Shown here: in pieces, positions 36,463-49,503 of the stretch
Numbering within the stretch: position 1 is the stretch's first letter
How the letters are laid out: each line of letters begins with the position of its first letter
From: Amphiduros pacificus
Lineage: Eukaryota > Annelida > Polychaeta > Phyllodocida > Hesionidae
Reading direction: 5' to 3'
Length of the DNA: 64,000 nt
Assembly: GCA_949316495.1 (NCBI GenBank)
Contig: OX439004.1
Span: 33,300,904-33,364,903 of the forward strand
Position numbers and translations under genes: made by a program
Notes under the pieces: model-generated
Told to the model about the DNA's origin: nothing
Databases searched by the model: none
What the model saw: only the letters and a program-made list of their open reading frames with translations

Positions 36463-37929
36463 CAAAATGACAAAGATTATAAAGGAAGCTATTCCTCTGA
36501 GTCTAAGCCAAGGCTGTAAATCAAACATGTCGGTCCACCATTCAATTGCATCCATGCCATGTATAATGCCACAGACAGATCAGGACTGTGTTATAGTATT
36601 TACCATTGCAGTCTGGAACTCTCCTGACTCTGACTGCACCAAGTTAGCCCCACTATAAATCAAGATATAAAGAAGGTCCTCTTTGATTCAGACCCATGAA
36701 TACATGTGATGCATATGAGGTGCTGTATCAAGGAAAAACCAATGTATGGACCAAAAAGCAAAAAATTGTTATTCCTATACAAATCCTCCACACTGTGTTT
36801 TAATATGCCATCAGCTGGTCTTTGAGACATGAGAATATGTAACCGAGCAACCATTATAATTTACAAGGTGGTTGGTGTGATCTCACATTGAAACAAATCA
36901 CTATTTTTTTTCTACTGAAGTGTGCACAAAATGTAGTTTCACAGATAAAATGTGATTAATGCCTTCGTTAATCAAAATTGATCTACGCACCATCGAGATG
37001 ACTTGTTATCTGCCGTCACTATTACAATGCACTTGCCTCAGCAGCTTAGAGTCTGGTGATAATGTGATCAACGGCCCCCTTGCCTCACTGTCATATCGCA
37101 TGTGATCTGTTTGCCAGTTATGCATAGATTCCCTCTGTTCTAGATTGTGATGCTGATCCACCTTATACCTGGATACAGTATAAATGTTCAATAAAGTAAG
37201 CCTCTCCTTTGATCGTACTGATCCATAGGACTAACCCCAGACACTGCCTCCATCGCCTAGCAACATCCACTCCGATTTTTTTTATCCTACCTGTACTGCA
37301 CTAGTGATTTTTGTGCTGTCTACAATTTCTTTTTTTTTTCTCACTGCTAAAAGCTTTGAGCTTCTTATTTCTAATTATCATGACAGGCTGCGTGTCAATG
37401 TAATCTAACAAGGCTTACTCTTGCTGCCTGAAATGGCACATGGGTGCTTCCCACAAAAGGTTAATGTTTCAGTGTAAAACAAAACAGCATTTCCTGGTGA
37501 GTGCTGGCTGCTCACACTGCTTGTCTGAGTACTAGTTTCTCTTGAGTAGAGTGTTTCCTTTTTCTGTTTTACATTTCCTGACATATGAACTCGTGACTAC
37601 AATGTAAACATGATAAAACAGACTAAGAAGTGCTTTGACATCCATGTAATTTAGCATGATCTTTGTGAATGAAATAATCTTAAATTACAAATAACACAGT
37701 TGTAATTCAGTTTGTCTGTTTAAATAACACCTATATTTCCTATGTTGCCTTTTATCTCCTTTCCTTTAGGAGGTCTGCAATATTTGCCAGGCCCTATGGA
37801 TTTATGCCAAAAAACACACCCCATAAATGTCTGTAGTAGATGTGCAGACACCTTTCCTTTTTGGTGCTTATATCAAATCACATCTTGCCTCTACATTTCA
37901 GAACACAATGTAGACAGCTAATGATGTTG
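36463..37929. other. No gene seen
   Basis: Non-coding with a T-run near 37320-37340. No supported exon. Confidence 0.45.
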
Positions 37930-38430
37930 CTGTTATCTAACTTTCACTTCAGTAAGCATGCAAGGAACTTTGACGTGTCATCGATGCGCAATCCGGCTTA
38001 ACACAGAGCGATGCTCACCACACTTCATACTGTGCCTGTCCCCTCGGATCCCCGCACATGGTCAATGTATTAAGCTCCTCTATCTATTGACTATGCCAAA
38101 CACTATCCACCCCTTGTGACAATCTCCATGTAACACACGCTGACTCCTACCTAGCACTCTGCGTCCTGTCATCACCAACAAAAGGCATAGACTCACCTGC
38201 GGTTATTCTGTCACACGGAATAAAACACGGTAGTGTTTTGTGTGTTCAATCCAATTGGCATACCTAATCTGTTTGCCCGTGGTGAGCCGGCAGCCCGGGC
38301 AGGAACTCCCCCGGCTGAGACCAGCATCAGGAACATCACACACTAGCAATGAGAGGCTCATATCTGAGGCCGTGCAATCAATACTGTCTAAGATTCATAC
38401 GCAAGGCAAGAGCGACGCTAACACATAATA
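37930..38430 (-). promoter_or_regulatory. CpG-richer promoter/first-exon candidate, minus strand
   Basis: This patch is clearly richer in GC and CpG than its neighbours (for example CCCGGGCAGGAACTCCC and GAGCCGGCAGCCCGGG near 38283-38310). On the minus strand a consensus donor GCAG/GTGAGT places an exon end at 38197. A non-coding first exon running from roughly 38300 down to 38197 would fit a promoter here. It could serve the transporter, whose first coding exon has an upstream acceptor, or an unrelated non-coding RNA. No TATA box or coding frame supports it. Confidence 0.3.
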
Positions 38431-38961
38431 ATACTTTAACTTCACAGAAAATATACACTTCTCCTCTCTGCTCCTTGTGAACATTCTGGAGTGCAGACGG
38501 AAATCTCATATATAAGTACATCACAATATATCGCATTACAAGCAAAACTTCCTGCACAAGGGATTTTGTTTCACGGTAATCTCTAATATGTTCATAATGT
38601 AATGAAAGAAAATGAGCCACAATTTCAAGCATATTTGTGTCATCACAACCTTGTAATGTTTCAATATTTTTTTAGTTGCTGTGAAACCTGTTTATGGCAT
38701 AATATTTATCTTTTCTGAGCAAAGACAGGGAAACAATTGCAATTGTGTCCTTTTGCAATTGGGTTTTTTGTAACCAACCTTTGCCCCCTTCCCATCAAGC
38801 TTTCTTGCTATCTTGATGTTGGAAGTAGAAGAGGTGTGTAGAATAACATGGTTCTAACAAAGTTGCAAAACCTTAACCTGCATAAAGCTTTGTGGTCATC
38901 TGCCTCAAAGATATATTCAATCCTAATATAATTCTAATAATCAAACAAATGCTACTAGTTG
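38431..38961. other. No gene seen
   Basis: AT-rich non-coding sequence. Confidence 0.5.
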
Positions 38962-39836
38962 GGGAAAGCCAGTGCCACATCAGTAATGAGTCAAGGTCCT
39001 GGGTTCCAGCTGACTCCGGGCAAAAAGATCTTTTATCAGTGAAGGTAGTGCCATGTCAGTAATGAGTCAAGGCCATGGGTTAAAGCTGACTCCGGGCTTA
39101 AGGATCTATTATCTGGGGAGCAGTACCATGTCAGTAATGAGTCAAAGCCATGGGTTCCCGCTGACTCCAGGCTGGCAGATCTATTATCAGGAGAGCCAGT
39201 GCCATGTCAGTAATTGGTCAAAGCCATGGGTTCCCGCTGATTCCAGACTGGCAGATCTATTATCAGGGAAGCTAGTGCCATGTCAGTAATGGGTCAAAGC
39301 CATGGGTTCCCGCTGACTCCAGGCTGGCAGATCTATCATCAGGGGAGCCATGAGTCAAGGTCATGGGTTCCCGCTGACTCCAGGTGGCAGATCTATTATC
39401 AGGGAAGCCAGTGCCATGTCAGTAATGAGTCAAGCCATGGGTTCCAGCTGACTCCAGGCTGGCAGATCTATCATCAGGGGAGCCATGAGTCAAGGTCATG
39501 GGTTCCCGCTGACTCCAGGCTGGCAGATCTATTATCAGGGAAGCCAGTGACATGTCAGTAATGAGTCCAGGTCATGGGTTCCCGCTGACTCCAGGCTGGT
39601 AGATCTATTATCAGGGAAGCTAGTGCCATGTCAGTAATGAGTCAAGCCATGGGTTCCTGCTGACTCCAGGCTGGCAGATCTATTATCAGGAGAGCCAGTG
39701 CCATGTCAGTAATGAGTCCAGGTCATGGGTTCCCGCTGACTCCAGGCTGGTAGATCTATTATCAGGGGAGCCAGTGCCATGTCAGTAATGAGTCAAGCCA
39801 TGGGTTCCAGCTGACTCCAGGTAAGAGGCTCTCCCA
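38962..39836. repeat. 75-76-bp minisatellite, about 12 copies
   Basis: The marker CAGTAATG recurs at 38981, 39057, 39132, 39208 and 39283 (spacing 75-76). The unit contains GTGCCATGTCAGTAATGAGT, CCATGGGTTCCCGCTGACTC and CAGATCTATTATCAGGG. Two shorter copies lacking the GTGCCATGTCAGT block (near 39348 and 39484) suggest duplication of a larger segment. Confidence 0.95.
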
Positions 39837-42564
39837 TTGAAGATGGTTCCATAGAATGAACACCCATCACTATGTAAACATCCATTTCTATATGTATATG
39901 TCAGCATCTTTCTATATCCCAGCTCCCTTTGCAATATATTCAATGTTACCCTTGTCAGTGTCAGCACCCCTTGTGTCATGTCAGTGTCAGCACCCAATGT
40001 TACATGTCAGCACCACATTCTAAATGTCAGCACCACCCCTTGCTACTTTTAAACTACCAGTTTTAAGTCCTCAAACCCCTTTTGACATTCAGCACCCCTT
40101 ACTACATTGAGTTGAACATTTACATTCATGCAGCAGTAATATGTCAACATATTAACTTTATATAAAGCAACATAAATTGTCTCTGATACATATCCACTCA
40201 ATCCTGTTCAAAAGGTAAAAGAAACACACTTATAAGTATGTGTACACAAATACTATATAAAACACTTGAAATCCAATTCAATGACTCCGCATTTAAAGTT
40301 AAAGTCAAAGTCTTTCAGGCCAAAGATGTGTGGACACAGTTTTCTTGGATGCTATATGTTATCCTCTGTATCTTGAATACCAACTACAAGCAATGAATGC
40401 CACATACATCAAACTGCAAAGTACGGATTGAAATTGGCAAGCTCAGGGAAATGGAAAGCAAAGCCTCCCTGTCAGCATATCGATCTCTTTCCTAACATGA
40501 CTTTATCTCAAATAGATACATAGGTCATGTTCATGCATGCCTCTGCATAAAGTGAGTTATACTCCTGTCCCTCAGGCCACCATTTTCATTTATCCCCTCA
40601 AATTAAGTCACATCTGCAACAGCAGTTCAAGGATGATGTTGCACTAAAGTCACGTAAAACGCTATCAGATTTGTGATCTTGATAATTTATCTTATAATCA
40701 ATTACGCCCAATTTCACCTGTGCCATGCTGAAGTAGAAGCATCTGCCAAATTTCTGTAAAGTAGACATTGCCAAAAATATGTTGGATAAATAGTACCAAG
40801 CCATGTTTAACAGACAGATGGTGTTCAGAGGTATTAGACATAGAACGTGCTAATTAAAAAACCTCACTATTTTAATAAGGAATGTGTGTTTGGTAATAAG
40901 TGCAGCTGTAAAAGTAATTATGGAATATGTGTTGCTAGTCTTCCTAGACCTGGATAAAATTCATTGAAGAATGTTTTCTTGTGCAGAAATCACCAATGAA
41001 TGAAGTGTGTTTGGTAGTCTGCCTGTGACAAAAATCAATAAGCAATGTGTACTTTGTGGTCAGCTTAGGACAAAACTCACAAAAGAATGTGTGTTTGGTA
41101 GTCTGTCTAGGACAAACCTCACAAAAGAATGTGTGTTTGGTAGTCTGTCTAGGACAAAACTCACAAAATAATTTAGTCAATTTGCAATATTCATGATTTA
41201 ACCAATTTAATAATATCATGAACATAGACTGTAACACAAACTTTGAGCTGAAACCTTATCCACACAAAGTGGCTGGTATCTGAAGGAAGGGAATGTCACA
41301 GCCTGAATACTTTTAAAATATATCTGATTATAAAAACTAGTCTCACCATAATCATCAATAAGATCTACGAGTAATATTTGAACCTCTTAACATGCTGATC
41401 CAGATCAAAGTTCAAGTGTTGCCAAACATTACAGACCAGGACACAATTACAGGACACCTACTGCAGTAATTGTGTAAAGCATGTTCCTCTATTTTATTAA
41501 GGCAAAATGCTTTGACAGCTTCAAATCTTTATCTGTTTCATCTTTGCATGCTTTGGGGCACGATGCTAGAAGTTTCAACTGGTTGGGATGCAGGTTTATG
41601 GAGTGTCACAGGGTAATTGAACCCATGTCATTAGTTTGGTGGACATCTTTTGACTTGTCTGCCAATTGATGGTGCTTTTTGCATTAAGATTGGAAGGAAT
41701 GAAGGGAATTGTAGTGTGTGATCAGGCATCTAGTAGGCCAAGTATTGGAAATTCTCAGGCTTGGCTTGCAAGATTCTCTTAAAATTGTGGAATCATTGAA
41801 TAACTTGGTTATGTTTGTGTTGATATTCCAAATCCTGCAAAAGCTTGATGTGTTTTTTCTCTCAAATCACCACTTGTTACATGACATTCTATCCATTACT
41901 TTTCCAGGTAGACTTCAACATCTTAATATTCACAACATAGCTCGCTGTTAATCATGTTTTATCTATTCTCATTTTGTACCTACTGGGGTCTTATCATGAG
42001 TTCTTCAAAACTGACAGTGCACCAATATAGAATATGGTGTCAAGACTCATAAATCATTTGGGTAACTGCTATCTGTTTTTGTAGCATATCAGTTGAGCTT
42101 TCATCAAAACTATCGTGTGATTACAGTTATAATATGAAAAATCTTGGTCAGAATGGTGATTTTCTGGTATCCTATTTGTGCAAAACTAAGACATGATATT
42201 ACATACTTTAAAAAAACTTTTGACCAGATGAGAAAAAGTTTCCTGCTACTCATCACAAATTTAATAATCCTGTAGAGAATTCTCAGAATAAATAACTTCC
42301 CTGATATTCATTTGAGCTGTTTCTCATACTTATAAACTTGGATCATGAAGGAGTAACATTAGTAAGTAATTAGAAGGATTTATTTTTTGCAGCAAAAAGA
42401 GACACAACATGTATTTCATACATCATAATAAAAAAACTTCCTTCATTGATGACTCATTTCAGATGTGTTTACATCTTAAATTAATCATATCATTGTGTTT
42501 TATTTCATTTTTGTATAGATGGACACAAACATTTAGTTAGCTATGAGGTGTTTTCAGTCATCGT
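39837..42564. other. No gene seen; short tandem repeat near 41.0-41.2 kb
   Basis: Non-coding DNA up to the LTR element. Near 39955-40095 there are loosely repeated GTCAGCACCCC-type words. Confidence 0.5.
40970..41178. repeat. About 50-bp imperfect tandem repeat, 4 copies
   Basis: Units of the type GAATGTGTGTTTGGTAGTCT followed by GTCTAGGACAAAACTCACAA. The two 3' copies are almost identical and the two 5' copies are diverged, so the array grew from the 3' side. Confidence 0.85.
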
Positions 42565-42721
42565 TGTCGGATCTTCATGATTCTAAATGAACCAATCACA
42601 GCGCGGCTATGCCGTCGCATCTGTACTGTTATAGAACGCAATATACGCATTACAATGGCTGCCGGTCTCCGAGTTGTTTCTTCATGAAATCCCTCAAATA
42701 TATCAACATAAAGACATAACA
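42565..42721 (+). repeat. 5' LTR
   Basis: 157 bp, TG...CA ends. By eye it is identical to the copy at 47720-47876. Confidence 0.98.
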
Positions 42722-42939
42722 TGGTGTCAGAAAGTGGTACTTACCTGAAGAGAAGTCATGTCCACGCAATGAGACAGTATAGGGAGAACTGCACACAGGT
42801 TGTGTAAGGTAAATGAGTGCCAAACAGAGAACTTTTTTCCAGACCACGTGCTTTGCCCCACATTGAGTGACATTGAATACACGGTAAAGCGAATACACAC
42901 AGGTTGTGTACTACAGATTCTAAACTCCAAATATTAAAA

Positions 42940-45900
42940 ATGGCATCAGGAGGGTTTAAGTGCCCTGTGTTCAAGCCCACACAGAATGAGGCTGGGGACT
43001 GGATAATTCATAAAAGAGAAATGTCAACATTTTTCTTAGCAGCTGATTTAGAGAAAGCTGATGACAAGAGGAAAGTAGCAATGTTACTTTATTCCATGGG
43101 ATCTAAATACCAAGCAACGTTTGATAACTTTGGTCTGTCTGATGACGACGCCAAGAAATTAGAGACCGTGATAGCCAAGTTTGATGGATATTTCCAACCA
43201 AGGTCACAAAATTATATATGAAGAAATTCGAGGGCAGGCACCAGATGCCCGGAGAGTCAATAGCACAATACATTAGTGCATTAAAAGAAATAGCAAAATA
43301 TTGCGAATTTGGTGAAACTATACAGAGACAGCTATGCAAGCAGGTCAGCGTTGGTGTACGAGATACACAACTGAGGGACAAGTTATGGTCAGAAGAGCTC
43401 ACACTGGATCAAATAGTAACCAAATGTCATCTACATGAGCAGAAGAAAGAATCTTTGGGAATAATTGACCAAAAACAGGTGAACTTTGCTAGTTCATCAA
43501 GACCTTCCAGAGGTACATCAAGACCTTCCAGAGGTACAGCAAGACCTTTCAGAGGTACATCAAGAGGAAGCTACCCGCGTACAGGACGAGGTCGTGGCAG
43601 ATCATCATCCAGAGGAAGATTCCGAGGGTCCTACAGAGGTTCCTTTAGAGGAGCACACCATGGTGGCTCCCAGTGTAGTAGATGTGGAAGAGAACCACAT
43701 AGTAAATTCAATTGCCCAGCAAAAGACAGATATTGCAATTATTGTCAAATTCAAGGTCATTTTGAAATAATGTGTAGGAAAAAGAAACATGTAAATACTG
43801 TACAAGTAAATGAACGGATGTATGAACAACCTATGTACAGCAATGAAATGTATGATGATATGTATGAAAATGTTGATGATGACTACATGTATGACTTTAA
43901 CTCCCTTAGCATTTATGCTGTTGGAGTGAACAATTCTGGTCCGTCCAAGACAAACTATTGGTCCGTCTTGTTGAAAACCCCATATGAAAATGGCAAAGGT
44001 GCAGTCCAAATGAAAATAGACACACAGGCAGAGTGTAACACAATGTGTATGCGTACATTCACGAGAATGCAACCACATGCAGGTCTGAAGTTAGAGCCAA
44101 CTCAGGTCACAATCAATGCTTTTGGTAACTCACTGATCAAACCTGTAGGCAGAACAAGGTTCACAGCAATACACAAAGATAAATCTTATGTGCTAGAGTG
44201 TGAGGTAGTAGAAGGAGATGTCCCAAATCTACTAGGAGGACAGGACAGCATCAGATTAGGATTGGTGAGCAGAGTGCACAGTGTCAAGACTAGAGTAGAC
44301 AAGTCTAAAGAGACAAAGGTCAAGAAAAACAGGGACAAGGAACAAGAGGAGCAAGAATTCCTAGACAAAATAGTAGGAGACACTCCACAGAGCATCAAAG
44401 AAGTGTTGCTAGAGTACAGGGACAGGTTCCCATCAGATAGAATAGGTAAGATACCTGGCAAATGGTCCTTATCCCTAGACCCGGACTACAAGGATGGTCC
44501 CATATCGCTACCCTCAAGACCTGTTCCCGCAGCCATGAGAGAAAAAACTAAGGAACAATTGGACTATTTAGAGTCCCAGGGTATAATCAAGAAAGTTCCA
44601 AAGGGTACCCCTACCCCATGGTGCAGTCAGTTGCATGTTGTACATAAAAAGGATGGCAATTCAGTTAGAATTTGCATTGACCCGAAATTTCTCAATAGAG
44701 CCCTACTCAGAGAGTACCATCCAATCAACACTTTAGAAGATGTACTGACAAAGACAGATGGTAGCAAGTTTTTCACGGTGCTAGACGCAAACATGGGTTA
44801 CTTCCAGCTACAACTAGATGAGGCTAGTCAGTTACTCACTTGTTTCAATACAAGCTGGGGAAGATATATGTATGCCAGACTCCCAATGGGGATCAAGTCA
44901 AGTCCTGAGATATATCAGAGAGCAATGGAAGAAATCTTCCAGGGTCAGGAGAGACTAAACAACATCTTTGATGATGTTCTCCTAGACACAGTGACAGTCA
45001 CACAGATGTGTGAAGTACTGAGACAGACACTACAGACTGCCAGAGAGAATGACGTGACTTTCAGATTGTCCAAGTGCAGGTTTGCTCAACCTGAAGTAGA
45101 ATATACAGGTCACATCATGACTGGAGAGGGTGTCAAAACATCAGATGACAAGATTAGAGCAATCATAGAAATGCCAGAACCACAGAGCAAAGAGGAGGTT
45201 AGAACCATCCTAGGAATGGCGACATACTTGTCCAAGTACATACCCAACTTCTCAAACATCACGGAGCCACTGAGAGCAGTGATAAAGAAAGATTCAGATG
45301 AAATCTTTGGAGAACCACAGAGAGAAGCCATAGAAAAACTGAAGAGTGCTTTGACAAATGCACCAGTACTGAGATACTACTCATTGACAGAGCCATTGAC
45401 ATTGTCAAATGATGCATCACAGGGTGGACTAGGTTCTGTACTACTTCAAGGTGGTAGACCTATAGCATATGCATCAAAGAGTTTAACAGATACTGAGAAA
45501 GCATATGCCCAGATAGAAAAAGAACTACTTGCAGTAGTCTTTGGGTGTAGAAAATTTCACCATTTGTTATATGGTAGAAAAGACGTGACTGTAGAGACAG
45601 ATCACCTTCCCCTTGTTAGAATACAGGACAAACCACTTGCACAAGTTCCATTGAGATTGCAAAAGATGTGGTTAAAGCTTCAGCCATATGATATCAGATT
45701 GGTAGGAAAAGCCAGCAAGGAAGTCCCAATAGCAGATGCCCTAAGTAGGTTCCCTAGTAAATCTACACATCCTGGTCTAGTTGATGACATGAAGGAGTGT
45801 CAGGTTTGTGCAACAGAAATAACAAGCCTAATGGCTTTCACAGAAGAAAAGCAGAAGAAACTTAGAGAGGCTACTGAGGAAGATAGAGAATTTCAGGTTC

Positions 45901-47270
45901 TGAAAGAACAAATAGTGTCAGGTTGGCCAGAGACAAGATCTCAAGTTCCACCTGAGGCAAGACCATATTGGGATTATAGGGAAGAAATGACTCAATATGA
46001 TGGAATATTGTTTAAAGGAGAAAGAGTGATGATACCAAAAAGTATGAGGTCACACATACTAGACTTAGTACACTCCAGCCACCAAGGAATAGTCAGATCT
46101 AAACAGTTGGCAAGGGATATCTTGTTTTGGAGTGGTATGAATAAACAAATAGAAGACTTAGTATCAAGATGCCCAACTTGCATAGAGCTTAGAGCTTCTA
46201 ATCAGAAAGAGCCAATGCTAAACTTAGAAGTACCAACCTTAACATGGCAAATAGTGTCAACAGATCTGTTTGAGGAAGATGGAAAGCAATACCTATCAGT
46301 AGTAGACCATTACTCAGGATACATAGATCTAGAACACCTAGAAAAAGACACAACATCTGAAACAGTCATAACATTCCTAAAGAAAACATTTGCAACACAT
46401 GGTATTCCACAGAAAGTCTATTCCGACAATGGGCCTCAATACGACTCTCATGAATTCAAGGAATTCAGTGCAGCCTGGGGATTCACACATGTGACTGTGA
46501 GTGCAACATACCCGCAGGCTAATGGACATGCTGAGAAGGCTGTCCAAACCGCAAAAAGGTTAATCAAGAAAACAAAACAGGATGGCACAGACATTCAACT
46601 AGGATTATTAGATTTAAGAAACACACCGAGAGAGGCCAGCTTAGGTTCCCCTGTACAAAGGAGTATGAACAGAAGAACCAGAACGAGGCTGCCAACAACA
46701 GCAAAGTTATTGGTTCCCAAAGTACTAGAACCCGAGCAGGTGACAAGGTCACTGCAGAAACATAGAGAGGAGAGTAAGAAAATCTATGACAGACAAGCAA
46801 AACCGTTGCCAGAGATTGACCCGGAAAAGACTATTAGGTACAGAGTTGATAAAAAGTGGGTGCCAGCTAAACTGGTTGGACCCGCTGACAGACCCAGATC
46901 ATATCTGTTACAAACCCCCACAGGTAGGACAATATGCAGGAATAGGAGACACTTGTTGCAAACACCAGAGAAAGATACATATAATGACGCAAGACAAGCA
47001 CATATTAGGAGGAGACTTAGAGATGATTTGTTAGTAGGAGAGGCTCAGACTGGAGAGATACCCCAGGTTCCAGTTACACCCCCTACACCAGCAAAATCAC
47101 CCCCTACACCAGCAAAATCACCCCCTAAACCAGCAAAATCACCCCCTACACAGAAGATTGTTGCTCCACCTAGAGTGACAAAACCAAGTACACCTGTTAG
47201 AATGCCTATGCAAACTAGAACAGGCAGAATGTCCAAACCCCCTGCTAGATTTGATGATTATGTCAAATAA
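42940..47270 (+). CDS. gag-pol coding region of the LTR element (fossil)
   Basis: The coding part of the retrotransposon. A short gag-like region begins at 42940 and continues into an Arg/Gly/Ser-rich nucleic-acid-binding stretch at about 43.5-43.65 kb. Two CCHC zinc knuckles follow at 43674-43776. Then come a retropepsin-type protease (about 43.98-44.25 kb), reverse transcriptase (about 44.55-45.1 kb), RNase H (about 45.36-45.76 kb), the integrase zinc-binding domain (about 46.05-46.19 kb, ending in CPTC) and the integrase catalytic core (about 46.25-46.6 kb, with YSDNGPQY and ANGHAEKAV). A C-terminal tail has proline-rich 21-bp repeats near 47.08-47.15 kb. The region resembles proteins often annotated as K02A2.6-like in invertebrates. 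It looks close to intact; I estimate about one break. Confidence 0.95.
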
Positions 47271-47719
47271 AAGCATTTAAATGATGCTTACACAAATGTT
47301 AAGGGACAAGTTCCTAAACTTGAGATAATTTTTATGTTCAAATGACAGCAGAATGTTCAATTCCATATTTTGAGTTTTGATAATGTTTATTATAGTCATA
47401 ATAAGTATACCAGAGACTGAATACCATTATTTGCAGACAGAGACTGAGTATTACTGCAAAAGGATATACAGATTGCATACTGGATATATAGATCTGATGT
47501 GAATACACACAAGGAAAAAGCCATATACCAAAGATCAGAATGTTTGTTGTTTAATAAGGTTAATGTTTATTGATAATATATACCAACTGGAATGCTTAAA
47601 TATTTTATTTTTTTCTATATAAGATATGACATGTATGATCCAGAGATTTTTATTAGAATATTTAATTTTTTTGAACAAAGAGAGATGTATAATAAGTTTT
47701 TATTTTAAACAAAGAGAGA

Positions 47720-47876
47720 TGTCGGATCTTCATGATTCTAAATGAACCAATCACAGCGCGGCTATGCCGTCGCATCTGTACTGTTATAGAACGCAATATA
47801 CGCATTACAATGGCTGCCGGTCTCCGAGTTGTTTCTTCATGAAATCCCTCAAATATATCAACATAAAGACATAACA
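47720..47876 (+). repeat. 3' LTR
   Basis: 157 bp, by eye identical to the 5' LTR, followed at once by the ATCGT target duplication. Confidence 0.98.
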
Positions 47877-49469
47877 ATCGTGATTATATCCCAGCAATTC
47901 ACATGGGAAAGACATATGGAACTAATTAAACCTTACACAAGTGAGAGACAGCTATATAAATGCTAGATAGTTAAATAAGTGAAAGGCAGCTGCATAAGTC
48001 AGATAATCATACAAGTGAGACATATTTTTACAAGAAAGCACACACCAAGAACTGACTACCTAATTATTACACAGGTGAGACAGTTGCATAATTGACTAAA
48101 CTTTCCATAGGTGAAAAAACAACTGCACTGGTGGACAGTTGCCTAAGCAAACAAGAAACAGCTGGACAGGCAAAACAGACATGAGTGAGCAGATGTAAGA
48201 GATTGGTGTAACCTGACACAGATGAGACAGCTATGTAAATGCCATACAGCTACAGAACTTTGAGACTTCTACATAAATGAGAGACAGTTGCACAAGAGAG
48301 ATAATCACACAAGTGAAAGACCATCACACAAGAGACAATGACACAATTGAAGCAGACACAAAGAACTGTGGAAGTTTGCCAGCAGCAAACCTTGAGCATG
48401 TTGATATATATCCCATGATAGTGTTCTTATTTCCCTTTGCAGGAATAAATGTCTGCACTTTTCTAAATGTGCAAAGCATCAACCTCCACCCAATAATTCA
48501 CGACGAGAGTTTATTGTCTCCACAGATCTTTTGTTCACCCTTCCTTGACTTGTTACTTCAAATAACAAAAGACTAGCTTTCAGTTGGACAGTATACATGC
48601 TTTTGGAGTACAGTTCTGTCGACCAGTAGTAATGCCAGTACTTTTCCCTGACACTGTGACTGTCAATAACTTGAAAAAGTTCTGCAAGTAACACCTGTTT
48701 TATCAAGACCTCAAAAGTAGATAACATTGTCACATCAAAAGTGTAAGTTATCCATACAGATTAATGACAAAGAAAATCAATCTATTTCCGTTACTTACTT
48801 CGTTGTTCTGCAGATCTTGTCCATATTTTGGGTGCTGTCAGTTTCAGTGATGGATGATCTCGAAAAGACGTGTATAATGTTGTGAGCGCAATCATTGCTC
48901 AGCTGTCCTCTTATTTTGAGGCCTTTGGCCGTTCACGAAAATATATAAAGGATAAAAATGTTTCATAATTAATTAATTCGTGTAAATGTTACAAAAATCT
49001 CATCGAAATATCGTCATTTTTCTGATTGCCATCAAAGACAAAATTTAAAGTTGTCCCTTATGTATCTATACTGCTCAAGAAATTTTAGAAAGCACTCTTA
49101 ACTCGAACCACTAGAGGGCGACCTGCCAAGTCAGTCACAAAAAGATCAACAGATGGCACCACTAAATGTACTTAAGATACCAAATTAATATCTTTGCCTT
49201 GCAACCAACGTTTTAACAATATTCTGGGGCAAATTATCTCCTAAGTTACCCTCCATTACATCTCACATTCATATCAGTTCCTGCAATCAGTGGTGAAAGT
49301 GTGTCAAGATCAGACAAGTTTATGACATTTCATTTGTCAATTCAGACTGGATATTTTGTTGATCAGTATTTAGAAGTTCGAACTTTCAAATGAAATCAAA
49401 TACAGGACAATAACGGCGGAGGTAGTGACCAGATTGGACAAGCAATACTTTCGATGCAATGCATAGTAC

Positions 49470-49503
49470 CAAATTTTCATGATAAATGCATCATGAAAAT
49501 TTG
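49470..49503. repeat. Perfect 14-bp inverted repeat, 6-base loop
   Basis: CAAATTTTCATGAT and ATCATGAAAATTTG are exact reverse complements separated by AAATGC. No U-run or histone-type context follows, so its role is unknown. Confidence 0.9.

Larger units (their letters stand above)
42565..47876 (+). mobile_element. Ty3/Gypsy LTR retrotransposon, Steamer/Mag-like (fossil, very young)
   Basis: A 5.3-kb element bounded by identical 157-bp direct LTRs (TGTCGG to ATAACA) and a 5-bp target duplication ATCGT at 42560-42564 and 47877-47881. Directly after the 5' LTR, TGGTGTCAGAAAGTGG (42722-42737) resembles the complement of a leucine tRNA 3' end, as described for the bivalve element Steamer. A purine tract (AAAGAGAGA) precedes the 3' LTR. 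Parts run gag (from 42940), zinc knuckles, protease, reverse transcriptase, RNase H, integrase, which is the Ty3/Gypsy order. LTR identity implies recent insertion. The element looks nearly whole, with about one break at most. No envelope gene is seen. Confidence 0.97.

Noticed and set aside
39053-39561. Repeat open frames of the type MSVMSQGHGLKLTPG
   Set aside because: By-products of the 75-bp minisatellite; the frames break at length variants.
48277-48733. Small genes next to the LTR element
   Set aside because: Open frames in or beside a degenerate repeat, with no domain or splice evidence.
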